This document shows, in pieces, positions 1 through 6,779 of a stretch of DNA of 14,811 nt; position 1 is the first letter of the stretch; each line of letters opens with the position of its first letter. Source of the DNA: Dehalococcoidia bacterium (GTDB lineage: Bacteria; Chloroflexota; Dehalococcoidia; GIF9; UBA5629); the NCBI GenBank assembly GCA_016927965.1, contig JAFGLP010000039.1:1-14811 (forward strand), given 5' to 3'. Position numbers and translations under genes: made by a program. The notes under the pieces were generated by a model, which was not told where the DNA came from, did not search any database, and was given only the letters and a program-made list of their open reading frames with translations.

Positions 1-2
1 AA

Positions 3-95
3 TTGAGTCAATTGCCGTACTACTCCAATTACCGGACGGAAGTGGACGAGCTCTACGCCGGCTTGCTTCCCTTGGCCCAGCAGCCCCCCACATAG
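3..95 (+). CDS. Possible C-terminal end of a gene entering from the left edge (partial)
   Basis: One plus-strand frame is open from the window edge to a TAG at 93-95 and encodes about 30 residues, including YYSNYRTEVDELYAGLL. The peptide has ordinary protein-like composition, with mixed aromatic, acidic and hydrophobic residues, and could be the C-terminus of a longer protein upstream. I do not recognise the family. A second frame (2-169) is also open here but its translation is rich in Arg, Ala and Pro and looks less natural. With only 30 codons the coding call is tentative. Confidence 0.3.
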   Translation: MSQLPYYSNYRTEVDELYAGLLPLAQQPPT

Positions 96-544
96 TTCCT
101 GGTCAAGTGTTGCTGATTGCCGGACGACGTTCGAAGCCAATCCACGTTTCAAAAACAGCTAACGGATAGCTAACGCACCAAAAATAACGGGCAACCACCA
201 GACATAATTTACGATCAGACGAAGTTTTTGCTAATTAGCACACATGTACCAACGTGATCGTAAAAACAGCAAGTCGCAGACGAACTTACAGATTTCAAGA
301 CCGTCACCATCGGCCGCTCGGTCACCCCTCCGCGGTACTCGCTGAAGCTGATTTGTACTATCTTTATGTGTGGGACTTGATGGCAGTGCCTGGCAACAAT
401 AAACCGCTTCAGACCGTTTATTATAGTTGCTGGTAAAAGCCTCGTCAAAGCTTGTGACCGCCGCGGCCTGCTGTTGTCCCACTACAATATAGCGGTGCAA
501 ATTGTGCTGTCTCTCAAGGATTTACGCCGGAAGTAATATTCTTT
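96..544. other. Gene-poor region with one copy of a direct repeat
   Basis: No convincing gene is visible across about 450 bases. The open frames have no start with a ribosome-binding site and no recognisable domain. The region holds the first copy of the 35-bp direct repeat (418-452), a perfect 12-bp palindrome TGCTAATTAGCA (229-240), and a short repeat of AGCTAACG with 11-bp period near 157-175. On the minus strand the frame through the repeat reads ...TSFDEAFTSNYNKRSEA..., which resembles the remnant right of the cyclase gene. This stretch may therefore be decayed coding DNA. Confidence 0.5.
418..452 (-). repeat. 35-bp imperfect direct repeat, copy A
   Basis: On the plus strand it begins TTATTATAGTT and ends AAAGCCTCGTCAAAGCT. 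The 7-base centre, GCTGGTA, differs from the other copy at 2020-2054. Overall 29 of 35 positions match and the orientation is the same. Read on the minus strand, both copies encode SFDEAF followed two residues later by NYNK, so the repeat may come from a protein-coding segment. The two copies bracket the diguanylate cyclase gene. Confidence 0.75.
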
Positions 545-1843
545 CTAAATGCGATTATTATTTTTCGCTTTTTTCTGTTCATACATCAGTTGATCCGCCC
601 GGTTAAGCATATCTTCAATAGAGCATGGACTTTCAGGGCAGCTTGTCACCCCAATACTCAGAGATAACTTATATTCATGCTTTCCTTTTGCATTGTTGAT
701 ATCCAGATGTTCTTTCAATCTATTAATAATAAATTTTGAATAGTCCTGCTGTGTTGCGGTTGCTAGAACCGCAAACTCGTCCCCGCCTATGCGCCCGATG
801 ATATCCGATTCGCGGAAAGTACCTTTAAGTATATTTGCAATTTCGGTTAAGGCTAGATCACCTTCATTATGACCAAATTTATCATTTATCCGCTTCATGC
901 CATCCAGGTCAGCAAAGAAAAGCAGTAATTCTTCCTTTGTCCGGTAATTAATTTTGATTAGCTTTCCGCCTATTGTCAGGAAGCCTCTCCTGTTATATAA
1001 GCCTGTGAGTTCGTCAACAAGTGACAGGGTACGTAGTTCTTCCTCGCTTTGCTTTAAATTTCTAAATAGCAAGTCGTATGGTTTGGTCAAGCCTGTCTCA
1101 ATTATTGCTTTATATACTAGATAAAACGAAATACATATCAATATATGCCCAACAAGGTTCGCAAAGCCATAGACGCTCACGTATGTTGTAAAAGCAAATT
1201 CGGCTAAGATGCCCAGTATTATGGATGCAACAAGTAAGCGAAAAACATTGCTATCGAAAGTCTTTCTCTGATAAAACAAAAGAGCTATTGAGCCTAAAAG
1301 GATCAGGCAGATGACGTACTCACTGACAATTTTAAAGGGTGTCAAACCTTTACCTTCGATAAAGCAATCAGGGAATATAGTCCAGTAGAAAATTGACAGG
1401 AATAAAAGTACGGTGAGCAGTGCGTAAACTACAAATACGGGAGCTACTTTCATCTTCCGGTTTATCGTAAGGGGAGCAATCATGAATGATATGGCTACCA
1501 TGTACCTCATAGCAATCCAGAGCTGTGTCGGTAAATTGGCATCATATCCCTGGAACACCCCCATGCCTTTGTAAGCAAGTGTATGTGCTATATCGATAGT
1601 GGTAATGAACAAAAAGGCCACGCCTATAAAGAGGAAGTAATTATTGTCCAAAAACCGGCGCGAGTTCCATGCAATGATAAAAATGCAGGATGTTATGATA
1701 ACGGAAAATATTTCAATGAGGCTGTGGAAAAGGATATAGCTATACAAGCTCGTAAAATACAGGCCGCACAGCACCAGCGCAAAGACAGCTATTTGCATAA
1801 TGATGCTTTGATTTTTGTTTAAAGCAAAGGGCTGTTTTTGCAT
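545..1843 (-). CDS. Membrane diguanylate cyclase, MASE3 sensor domain plus GGDEF
   Basis: This 432-residue protein should make the second messenger c-di-GMP from two GTP at the inner face of the membrane. Residues ~14-250 form a MASE3-type membrane sensor with about seven hydrophobic helices. Its hallmarks are FHSLIEIFSV (39-48), IDIAHTLAYKGMG (83-95) and QLWIAMRY (107-114). A short charged linker (~259-275) leads into a complete GGDEF domain (~276-425). The active-site motif GGDEF is at 353-357, the metal-binding DLD is at 312-314, and an RxxD inhibitory site (RESD, 344-347) stands exactly five residues before GGDEF, so product feedback inhibition is likely. There is no EAL domain. The ribosome-binding site is weak; Met16 is an alternative start but would trim the segment before the first helix. 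The gene is AT-rich relative to its right-hand neighbours, stands alone between gene-poor stretches, and is bracketed by direct repeats. Confidence 0.93.
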   Translation of the reverse strand: MQKQPFALNKNQSIIMQIAVFALVLCGLYFTSLYSYILFHSLIEIFSVIITSCIFIIAWNSRRFLDNNYFLFIGVAFLFITTIDIAHTLAYKGMGVFQGYDANLPTQLWIAMRYMVAISFMIAPLTINRKMKVAPVFVVYALLTVLLFLSIFYWTIFPDCFIEGKGLTPFKIVSEYVICLILLGSIALLFYQRKTFDSNVFRLLVASIILGILAEFAFTTYVSVYGFANLVGHILICISFYLVYKAIIETGLTKPYDLLFRNLKQSEEELRTLSLVDELTGLYNRRGFLTIGGKLIKINYRTKEELLLFFADLDGMKRINDKFGHNEGDLALTEIANILKGTFRESDIIGRIGGDEFAVLATATQQDYSKFIINRLKEHLDINNAKGKHEYKLSLSIGVTSCPESPCSIEDMLNRADQLMYEQKKAKNNNRI

Positions 1844-1985
1844 TTCGTTCTTACTTTACCTAATTACCATGCAACATTTTTGATTAGCGTAAGCTGGAAG
1901 AACGTTGGACTTAATCCTAAATATTAACTGGAATTTCCCACTTCAATTCACAAATCGGAAGTCTTTATCACTAACTCACTGATTG

Positions 1986-2102
1986 CTAGCCGAACTCTTC
2001 ACCCGCCTCATCAGACAGCTTATTATAGTTATTACCGAAAGCCTCGTCAAAGCTCTCGGGTGCCTCAGTCTGCAAAGCAGGGCTATCTAGCGGAGTAGTT
2101 GT
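1986..2102 (-). pseudogene. Possible gene remnant ending in SFDEAFGNNYNKLSDEAGEEFG-like peptide
   Basis: A minus-strand frame is open between an upstream TAA (complement of 2103-2105) and a TAG (complement of 1986-1988), giving 38 residues. The end reads as a natural acidic, polar C-terminus, including ESFDEAFGNNYNKLSDEAG. There is no ATG start. A TTG is possible near the LQTEAPE segment, but no ribosome-binding site precedes it. The core SFDEAF-x2-NYNK recurs in translation of the repeat copy at 418-452. I do not recognise the family. Either this is the tail of a decayed gene or an intergenic repeat that happens to be open. Confidence 0.3.
2020..2054 (-). repeat. 35-bp imperfect direct repeat, copy B
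   Basis: This is the partner of the copy at 418-452. It shares the outer 11 bases (TTATTATAGTT) and the outer 17 bases (AAAGCCTCGTCAAAGCT), and differs in the middle seven (ATTACCG). The copies are about 1.6 kb apart in the same orientation, with the whole cyclase gene between them. Confidence 0.75.
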
Positions 2103-2218
2103 TTATCAGTAACCCGTCAACCGGAGAAGTCCTAATAGTTGATAATAAACTATGGTTCACAGGCATAAGCGGGATAACTGATTCAAATAGCATGAAAAGC
2201 TTAATGTTTAGGCCCGGT

Positions 2219-4456
2219 TTAATAGGAATCCAGCATGCTCTCGATGTCGTCTGCCCCACTTATAAAGGCGCCGTCTTTAAAATTCCTGATTATGCCGGAA
2301 GAGTCTAGGAAGAATGTTACAGGTACGCCGTCTGTAACGTCGTAACTCAGCCCGACGAAACCCGATGTATCCAAAGGGACCAGTATTGTAAAGTCGTTGG
2401 TAGAGAGATAATTACCAACTACTGGTTCATTTACTGTGCCCATCTGTGGTCCGCACACTGCTAATACTTCTACATCCGATCTCTCATCATGCACTTGCTG
2501 TAAAAATGGCATCTCTATCTCGCAGTAGCTGCAGTTCAGCGACCAGAAATTTAGTATTACCTTTTTACCTCTAAGAGCGCTTAAGGTTAATTCAGACCCA
2601 TCATTGCATAGAAGCGTGAAATCCGGCGCAATGGTGCCAATACCAATGCCGGATGATGACTGCTGCGATGATGTAGTAAAAGGATAATCGCTTGATGATT
2701 TTTCATTGCCGGCGGCGTCACGCGAAGTTACCCTGAAGTGAAAGGTTGTCCCGGCCGGCAGTCCGTTCAGCGTCACGCTGTGAGTCGTCAGCATGGTGGT
2801 ATCTTCCTGTTCCGGCTGGAGGGTGCCGTACGACGCGGATGTCCCGTATTCCACCTGGCTGGTTGCATCCTCATCAGTTGTCCAGGTAATCGTGGCGGAA
2901 GACGAGGTAATGTTCTTGGCTGCAACAGCGCTGATTATGGGTGGGATGGTATCCTGCTCATTCGCAAGTATCAATAAACCGGGCGCATCCTGGCTGGCGT
3001 CGACGTCGTCCACCATGGATTTCACCGTTATATGATAGGACTGGCCCTTTTCAAGACCGGTCAGCTTCATGCTGTGATTTTGCACCAGCGTATCGTCTTT
3101 GGCGTTTTCACACAGGTCTCCGCCTTCCAGGCAATAGATCACGATGCTGTTGGCTTCCTTGTCTGTTGTCCATGTGACCGTGGCGCTGGTCTCGTCTATA
3201 TCTGAGAACTGAATATTTGATATAACGGGCGCAGAAGTGACTACCACGCCCGGGTTGGGATTGCCGGGCAGGGTGGTAATAGGCGCGGGTGCCTTAAGCA
3301 TATCCATGATCAGCACAGCCGCAATGATGATTACACCGGTCAGCGCCAGCAGGGCCAGCAGCATGGGCCAGGGTGATTTCCGGGGCCGCCTCGCCGCGTC
3401 TTTATAATATTCGGCTTCTTGCGACTTTTTCCCCTTCCCCCCTTTTTTCTTTTCATCGGGAGGATATATTTCTTCGATAAAGCCCGATGAGGATACAGGA
3501 TAATTCTCTTCGTAGGGCTGCAGGGCAGGCTGCCCGTAATAGGGGTCTGCCGGCGGCCCGTACTCGGGATAAGGGAGTGGATAAGGAGCAGCATAAGGCG
3601 TGGGATAAGCCTGGGCGGTTGATTCCCTGCTCCTGTAGAATTCCTCGGCTTTCATGATAGGACGGCCTTTCTGGGCAGGCAACCGGTTATTTCCGCAATG
3701 CGGGCATACCTTGCTGCGGTCCGGCACAGGGGAGCCGCAATTAGGACAGGTGCGCAGCTCCGGCGACTCAGGGTGGGCTTCCATAGGCATTCCCTCTGAG
3801 GGCATAGCCTGTCCTGAGACCATCTGGGGATATGTTTTCTCGGGAGGTGTCCGGTGTGGCTGGCCCCTAGTCTGCTCTGCTGCTTCGGTACCCCTAGCGG
3901 CCATCCTCCTGTATGCTTCGGCCTCGACGGAGGTATCTCTGGCAGCGAATCCCTGCTTTAAAGTACTGCCGCCGCCAAATTTGCCGTGTATGGGGCACAG
4001 GCTGGAGCCGGGCGGGATGGGCGTGCCGCATTTGGAGCAGACTTTTTGTGTGGTGATCTCCTCCGGCTCCGGCGCAGGGGCATAAGCTTGTTCCATGCCT
4101 CTATGCGCCGGTTCCATAGCACCATATCCTTGGTGGGGGGTCTGCGTTACTAACGTGCCAAGCCGGCCGCAATACGGGCATTTTTTAACGCCCGGCTCTA
4201 CTCTGGAGCCGCAGTTCGAACAATAATTCTGACCGGTTGGAGCTGCCGATACCCCCGGGGCGACATAGGTGCTGCCTGCATACTTGCCCGGTTTGAACGA
4301 CAGATCGGCCTTGCCGCAATGGGGGCAGACCCTGGCATTGGGGGAGTCTATGACCATTTTGCAGTGGGGGCAGAACCGTGCTCCGCATCTCTGGCAGGTG
4401 GTTGCGTATGCCTCGTTGATGCACTGGCACCGCTGGCAGATTATATTGGTGGGCAT
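2219..4456 (-). CDS. Membrane protein: five zinc ribbons, TM helix, two Fn3-like domains, TlpA-like thioredoxin (CSYC)
   Basis: This 745-residue protein has a long cytoplasmic part, one membrane helix and a large external part. Five zinc-ribbon cysteine sets are visible: C7/C10/C21/C24, C29/C32/C44/C47, C79/C82/C93/C96, C140/C143/C154 with His157 in the fourth place, and C237/C240/C251/C254. A Pro/Tyr-rich linker (~280-330) and a Lys/Arg-rich stretch (RRPRKSPWP, 356-364) precede the helix at ~364-385, which fits an N-inside orientation. Outside are two Fn3-like domains (~408-495 and ~503-595, each with the T-x-TWTTD core) and a TlpA/ResA-like thioredoxin fold (~604-745). Its redox motif is WSLNCSYCE with C642 and C645, and Pro712 (GVPVTFF) is the cis-proline. 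Extra cysteines occur in the first Fn3-like domain (C442, C449) and the thioredoxin (C617, C668). It is last in a run of four paralogs. Likely role: extracytoplasmic thiol-disulfide chemistry linked to an unknown cytoplasmic partner; the substrate is unknown. Confidence 0.88.
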   Translation of the reverse strand: MPTNIICQRCQCINEAYATTCQRCGARFCPHCKMVIDSPNARVCPHCGKADLSFKPGKYAGSTYVAPGVSAAPTGQNYCSNCGSRVEPGVKKCPYCGRLGTLVTQTPHQGYGAMEPAHRGMEQAYAPAPEPEEITTQKVCSKCGTPIPPGSSLCPIHGKFGGGSTLKQGFAARDTSVEAEAYRRMAARGTEAAEQTRGQPHRTPPEKTYPQMVSGQAMPSEGMPMEAHPESPELRTCPNCGSPVPDRSKVCPHCGNNRLPAQKGRPIMKAEEFYRSRESTAQAYPTPYAAPYPLPYPEYGPPADPYYGQPALQPYEENYPVSSSGFIEEIYPPDEKKKGGKGKKSQEAEYYKDAARRPRKSPWPMLLALLALTGVIIIAAVLIMDMLKAPAPITTLPGNPNPGVVVTSAPVISNIQFSDIDETSATVTWTTDKEANSIVIYCLEGGDLCENAKDDTLVQNHSMKLTGLEKGQSYHITVKSMVDDVDASQDAPGLLILANEQDTIPPIISAVAAKNITSSSATITWTTDEDATSQVEYGTSASYGTLQPEQEDTTMLTTHSVTLNGLPAGTTFHFRVTSRDAAGNEKSSSDYPFTTSSQQSSSGIGIGTIAPDFTLLCNDGSELTLSALRGKKVILNFWSLNCSYCEIEMPFLQQVHDERSDVEVLAVCGPQMGTVNEPVVGNYLSTNDFTILVPLDTSGFVGLSYDVTDGVPVTFFLDSSGIIRNFKDGAFISGADDIESMLDSY

Positions 4457-4501
4457 CTATTGTTATCCATTTATCAAGCTTGGAAATTTTATATTAAAGG
4501 T

Positions 4502-4526
4502 ATGTCAAGATACCGTGCATGTCAAG
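4502..4526 (-). promoter_or_regulatory. Tandem CTTGACAT boxes upstream of the 745-residue gene
   Basis: On the minus strand CTTGACAT occurs twice with a 17-bp period (complements of 4519-4526 and 4502-4509), starting 46-70 bases upstream of the ATG. Each contains a perfect TTGACA -35 hexamer, but the hexamers 17 bases downstream (TACCTT, TTCCAA) are poor -10 elements. TAATATAAA, slightly farther on, could be a -10 region at non-ideal spacing. The same 8-mer precedes the 531-residue paralog (8442-8449), and CTTGACAG precedes the 228-residue one (6752-6759). The boxes may be -35 elements or a regulator site. Confidence 0.4.
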
Positions 4527-4583
4527 TTTGCAGGCAATTCATCAGCAGTGTAAATCAGGAGTATGTGCTATCCGGCTGCCCAT

Positions 4584-5909
4584 CTAGTATGAATCGAGCA
4601 TGAACTCCACTTCGCCAGCGCTGGTGAACATGCCCTGCTGTATCCTTCTAATTGTTCCCCCGCTGTCTATGAAATACGTGCGGGGTATGCTGACGATCCC
4701 ATACCTGTTAAAAACATCGTCAGCGTGGTCCATGCATACTGTAAAACTGTAGCCGTTGTCGTTTACATGCTTACGGATAAGCTCTTCCTCTGACTGGCTG
4801 CCGGCGACCGTCAGCAGAATGAAATCGCCGCTGTCGCCCTCTTTTTCCCATAATTCCTGCAGGTGAGGCAGTTCAACCTTGCAGGGTGTACACCAGCTTG
4901 CCCAGAAATTGAGTATGACTTTTTTACCCCTGTACTTGCTTAACGAGATATCTTTGCTGTCCAGCGTGGTCAGGGTGAAATCGGGCGCTTTGGAGCCCAT
5001 ATAGGGCGCCTCGCCCGTGCTGGACTCTGTGGTGAATTTATAATCGCCGGAAGCCAGCGTGTTGCCCGCAGGGTCTGTGGAAATTACCTGGTAGTGGTAA
5101 GTTGTATCGGGCGTAAGACTGGAAATATAGATGCTGTGATCGGTGCCCTTTTCACTGCTCTCTTCTGACGAAAAGGGGTGCGATACGTCCATTCCGTACT
5201 TGACCAGCGAGGTGGCCCTTTCATCGGTTTTCCAGGTGATCGTTACCGAGGTGGCGCTTGCCAGCGGAGTTGGTTCCCCCACCAGCGCAGGTATGGTGGT
5301 ATCCTTGACAGGTTCCAGTTTGTTTACAGTTGAAGATACTGTGCTGTTACTGGCAGGTGTCTGCGTGCTGCTTTGGGTGGGTGTGTCGGCAGGCTCCGGT
5401 TTGGCAGCAGTCGTGTTGGTAGAAGCTGTCGCGGGCGTCGGGTCTGGGTTGGTAAACCATGTGCCGACCTGGCTGGCCGTGCTGCTTATCTGCTGTGAGA
5501 TGGCACCCATATTGAGCGCCAGCAATAATATAATCAGCGCTGCTGCGGCTGCCGCTGCTATGTATCCCCAGGTCTTACTGCTGACGGGTTTACTGACAGG
5601 TTGGGGCGCCCACAGGCTCCGCATATCCTTATCATCATCAGCTACTGTGCTAAATCTGCTCTCTTTGGGGGGACACCAATTTGTCTCTTTTTCGCGCGTT
5701 TCCTTATGTTTTCTAACTGGTGTCCTCTTGTCAGATTTAACATTGTTACTCAACAAGTCGTTGTGGTCTGTTTTGCGCTTAAAAGATGGCAGGAGCTTAG
5801 TCTTTTCACCTATGTATATATGTGGTCCGGTGGATTCACAGTTTGGGCAATACTGATGACCATAACTCCTGGGTGCACCGCAATCTTTGCATTTATATGA
5901 ATCTTTCAA
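4584..5909 (-). CDS. Membrane protein: zinc ribbon, TM helix, Fn3-like domain, TlpA-like thioredoxin (CTPC)
   Basis: This 441-residue paralog has a single N-terminal zinc ribbon (C7/C10/C21/C24) followed by ESTGPHIYIGE, which closely matches the upstream 228-residue protein. A charged, disordered-looking region (~35-95) follows. A single membrane helix lies at ~114-133 after Lys residues (N-inside expected). Outside come a Ser/Thr/Pro/Ala-rich spacer (~153-200), one Fn3-like domain (~205-294, TITWKTDE) and a TlpA/ResA-like thioredoxin (~303-441). Its motif NFWASWCTPC has C340 and C343, and the cis-proline is Pro409 (SIPRTYFID). Of the three thioredoxin paralogs this has the most canonical active site, typical of TlpA/ResA reductases. 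The start is TTG: an in-frame TAG lies three codons upstream, and no later Met would retain the ribbon. It lies 41 bases after the 228-residue gene, probably in the same transcript. Confidence 0.88.
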   Translation of the reverse strand: MKDSYKCKDCGAPRSYGHQYCPNCESTGPHIYIGEKTKLLPSFKRKTDHNDLLSNNVKSDKRTPVRKHKETREKETNWCPPKESRFSTVADDDKDMRSLWAPQPVSKPVSSKTWGYIAAAAAAALIILLLALNMGAISQQISSTASQVGTWFTNPDPTPATASTNTTAAKPEPADTPTQSSTQTPASNSTVSSTVNKLEPVKDTTIPALVGEPTPLASATSVTITWKTDERATSLVKYGMDVSHPFSSEESSEKGTDHSIYISSLTPDTTYHYQVISTDPAGNTLASGDYKFTTESSTGEAPYMGSKAPDFTLTTLDSKDISLSKYRGKKVILNFWASWCTPCKVELPHLQELWEKEGDSGDFILLTVAGSQSEEELIRKHVNDNGYSFTVCMDHADDVFNRYGIVSIPRTYFIDSGGTIRRIQQGMFTSAGEVEFMLDSY

Positions 5910-5950
5910 GACGGACTAAGCCTCAGAATTTTTGCCTGAGATGGCGAAAA

Positions 5951-6637
5951 TTACTCGGATGGTTTGAAAAACTCCGGTATGGTGGGAGATGCTAACCACC
6001 TGGTTAATTCCTCAAAATTATTGATGACGTAAATGGTAGCGATAATCAGGGCGAGAATGAGTATTATGCCCACCACCCAGGGCACGGCGCTGGACGGTGA
6101 TTCGGCGCTAGTTTTACTGTGCCGCTTTCTCTTCAGTTCTTCTTCATCATCTTCGTCCTCGTCATCATCTTCTTCGTTCTCATCCTCGTCTTCATCCTCC
6201 TCATCTTCATCGTCCCTGTCCCGGTCGCGCTCTTTCTTGCGGCGTTTTTTCGCCTCGTCTTCGTCGTAGGTAGTATCCATGTCGTCAACGTAGTCCAGGA
6301 TAGGGCTGCGGCTGCGCATGCCTGCGGGGAATTTAGTATCTTCTTCCATATCGTGAAGTGGAAGAGGATGCTCATGCGGGGACGCGGCCTCAATGTCCAC
6401 TGGGGCTTCATCGTATTTGGCCGGAAGATGAGATGCGGGAGGCTGCGGCCTGTCTACCCTCTCTGCAGGATACGAGTCCCTGCGCACCGGTTTGTGATCA
6501 GCCGGCGGGCCGCCTTCCAGCGCTGATCCCGTTGAACCGGTGAAGGTATGCGGACCGAGTGAGCCGCAGTCAAGGCATTTGGAAAACTTGGATGAGATTG
6601 GTTTGCCGCACTTGCCGCATCTGAACTGACTATCCAA
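5951..6637 (-). CDS. Membrane-anchored zinc-ribbon protein with a long acidic tract, no thioredoxin domain
   Basis: A 228-residue protein. The N-terminal zinc ribbon (C7/C10/C21/C24) is followed by GSLGPHTFTG, a clear match to the 441-residue neighbour. A Pro-rich low-complexity region (~42-95) precedes a basic patch (KKRRKKERDRDR, 130-141), then a nearly pure Asp/Glu run (142-168), then a second basic patch (KRKRH, 169-173). One membrane helix (~186-206) is followed by only about 22 residues, so almost the whole protein should be cytoplasmic. Start TTG: an in-frame TAG lies directly upstream, and GGGAG about 10-13 bases upstream could be the ribosome-binding site. The protein shares the ribbon and anchor of its neighbours but none of their extracytoplasmic domains. 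It might be a regulatory or scaffolding member of the set or a truncated copy; its function is unknown. Confidence 0.8.
   Translation of the reverse strand: MDSQFRCGKCGKPISSKFSKCLDCGSLGPHTFTGSTGSALEGGPPADHKPVRRDSYPAERVDRPQPPASHLPAKYDEAPVDIEAASPHEHPLPLHDMEEDTKFPAGMRSRSPILDYVDDMDTTYDEDEAKKRRKKERDRDRDDEDEEDEDEDENEEDDDEDEDDEEELKRKRHSKTSAESPSSAVPWVVGIILILALIIATIYVINNFEELTRWLASPTIPEFFKPSE
6134..6214 (-). repeat. Asp/Glu-codon low-complexity tract inside the 228-residue gene
   Basis: About 80 bases consist almost entirely of GAT, GAC, GAA and GAG codons on the coding strand, giving 26 acidic residues and one Asn. The frame is intact. The mixed codon use argues for an amino-acid-level constraint rather than simple slippage of one trinucleotide, although length variation between strains would be expected. 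Confidence 0.8.
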
Positions 6638-6779
6638 CTAATCTATTCTCCCGTAACCGGTAGTACAGCAAACAGGTTGGCCTGCTCTTATCTGATATTA
6701 ATTTATAATATATCTGCATCTTTTAGTATTACACTACAACGGCAGCCAGCTACTGTCAAGCGGTTTGTTCTCCATCTGA

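Larger units (their letters stand above)
1844..2218. other. Gene-poor region with repeat copy B and a possible gene remnant
   Basis: No intact gene is visible. The left half (1844-1985) is AT-rich and should contain the promoter and leader of the cyclase gene, but I see no convincing -35/-10 pair. The right half carries the second direct-repeat copy inside a short open frame (1986-2102, minus strand). Bases ~2106-2218 lie just downstream of the 745-residue zinc-ribbon gene and show no obvious terminator hairpin with a T-run. Confidence 0.5.

Noticed and set aside
125..140. GTTCGAA, resembling the T-loop of a tRNA gene
   Set aside because: No matching acceptor, D or anticodon stems surround it, so a tRNA gene is not supported.
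231..500. 89-codon minus-strand open frame in the left gene-poor region
   Set aside because: It would need a TTG start with no ribosome-binding site, and its composition outside the repeat-derived SFDEAF segment is not protein-like. Only the repeat itself is kept.
2099..2308. Plus-strand open frame overlapping the 3' end of the 745-residue gene
   Set aside because: It runs antisense into the conserved thioredoxin C-terminus, starts at a TTG without a ribosome-binding site and shows no family resemblance.
5143..5856. Long open frame (237 codons) on the plus strand opposite the 441-residue gene
   Set aside because: Its translation is a Val/Leu/Ser-rich antisense product of a gene with clear zinc-ribbon, Fn3-like and thioredoxin motifs. 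It has no recognisable domain or ribosome-binding site.
5922..5940. Small inverted repeat CTCAG/CTGAG between the 228- and 441-residue genes
   Set aside because: The stem is only five base pairs and no T-run follows a stable hairpin, so neither a terminator nor an operator can be supported.
6134..6214. The acidic tract as a simple trinucleotide microsatellite or a CRISPR-like array
   Set aside because: Codons GAT, GAC, GAA and GAG are mixed irregularly, there is no repeat-spacer pattern, and the reading frame is preserved, so it is treated as coding low complexity.
6033..6269. Plus-strand open frame encoding a poly-serine run
   Set aside because: It is the antisense reading of the Asp/Glu tract in the 228-residue gene; the minus-strand frame has a zinc ribbon and a membrane helix, this one has nothing else.
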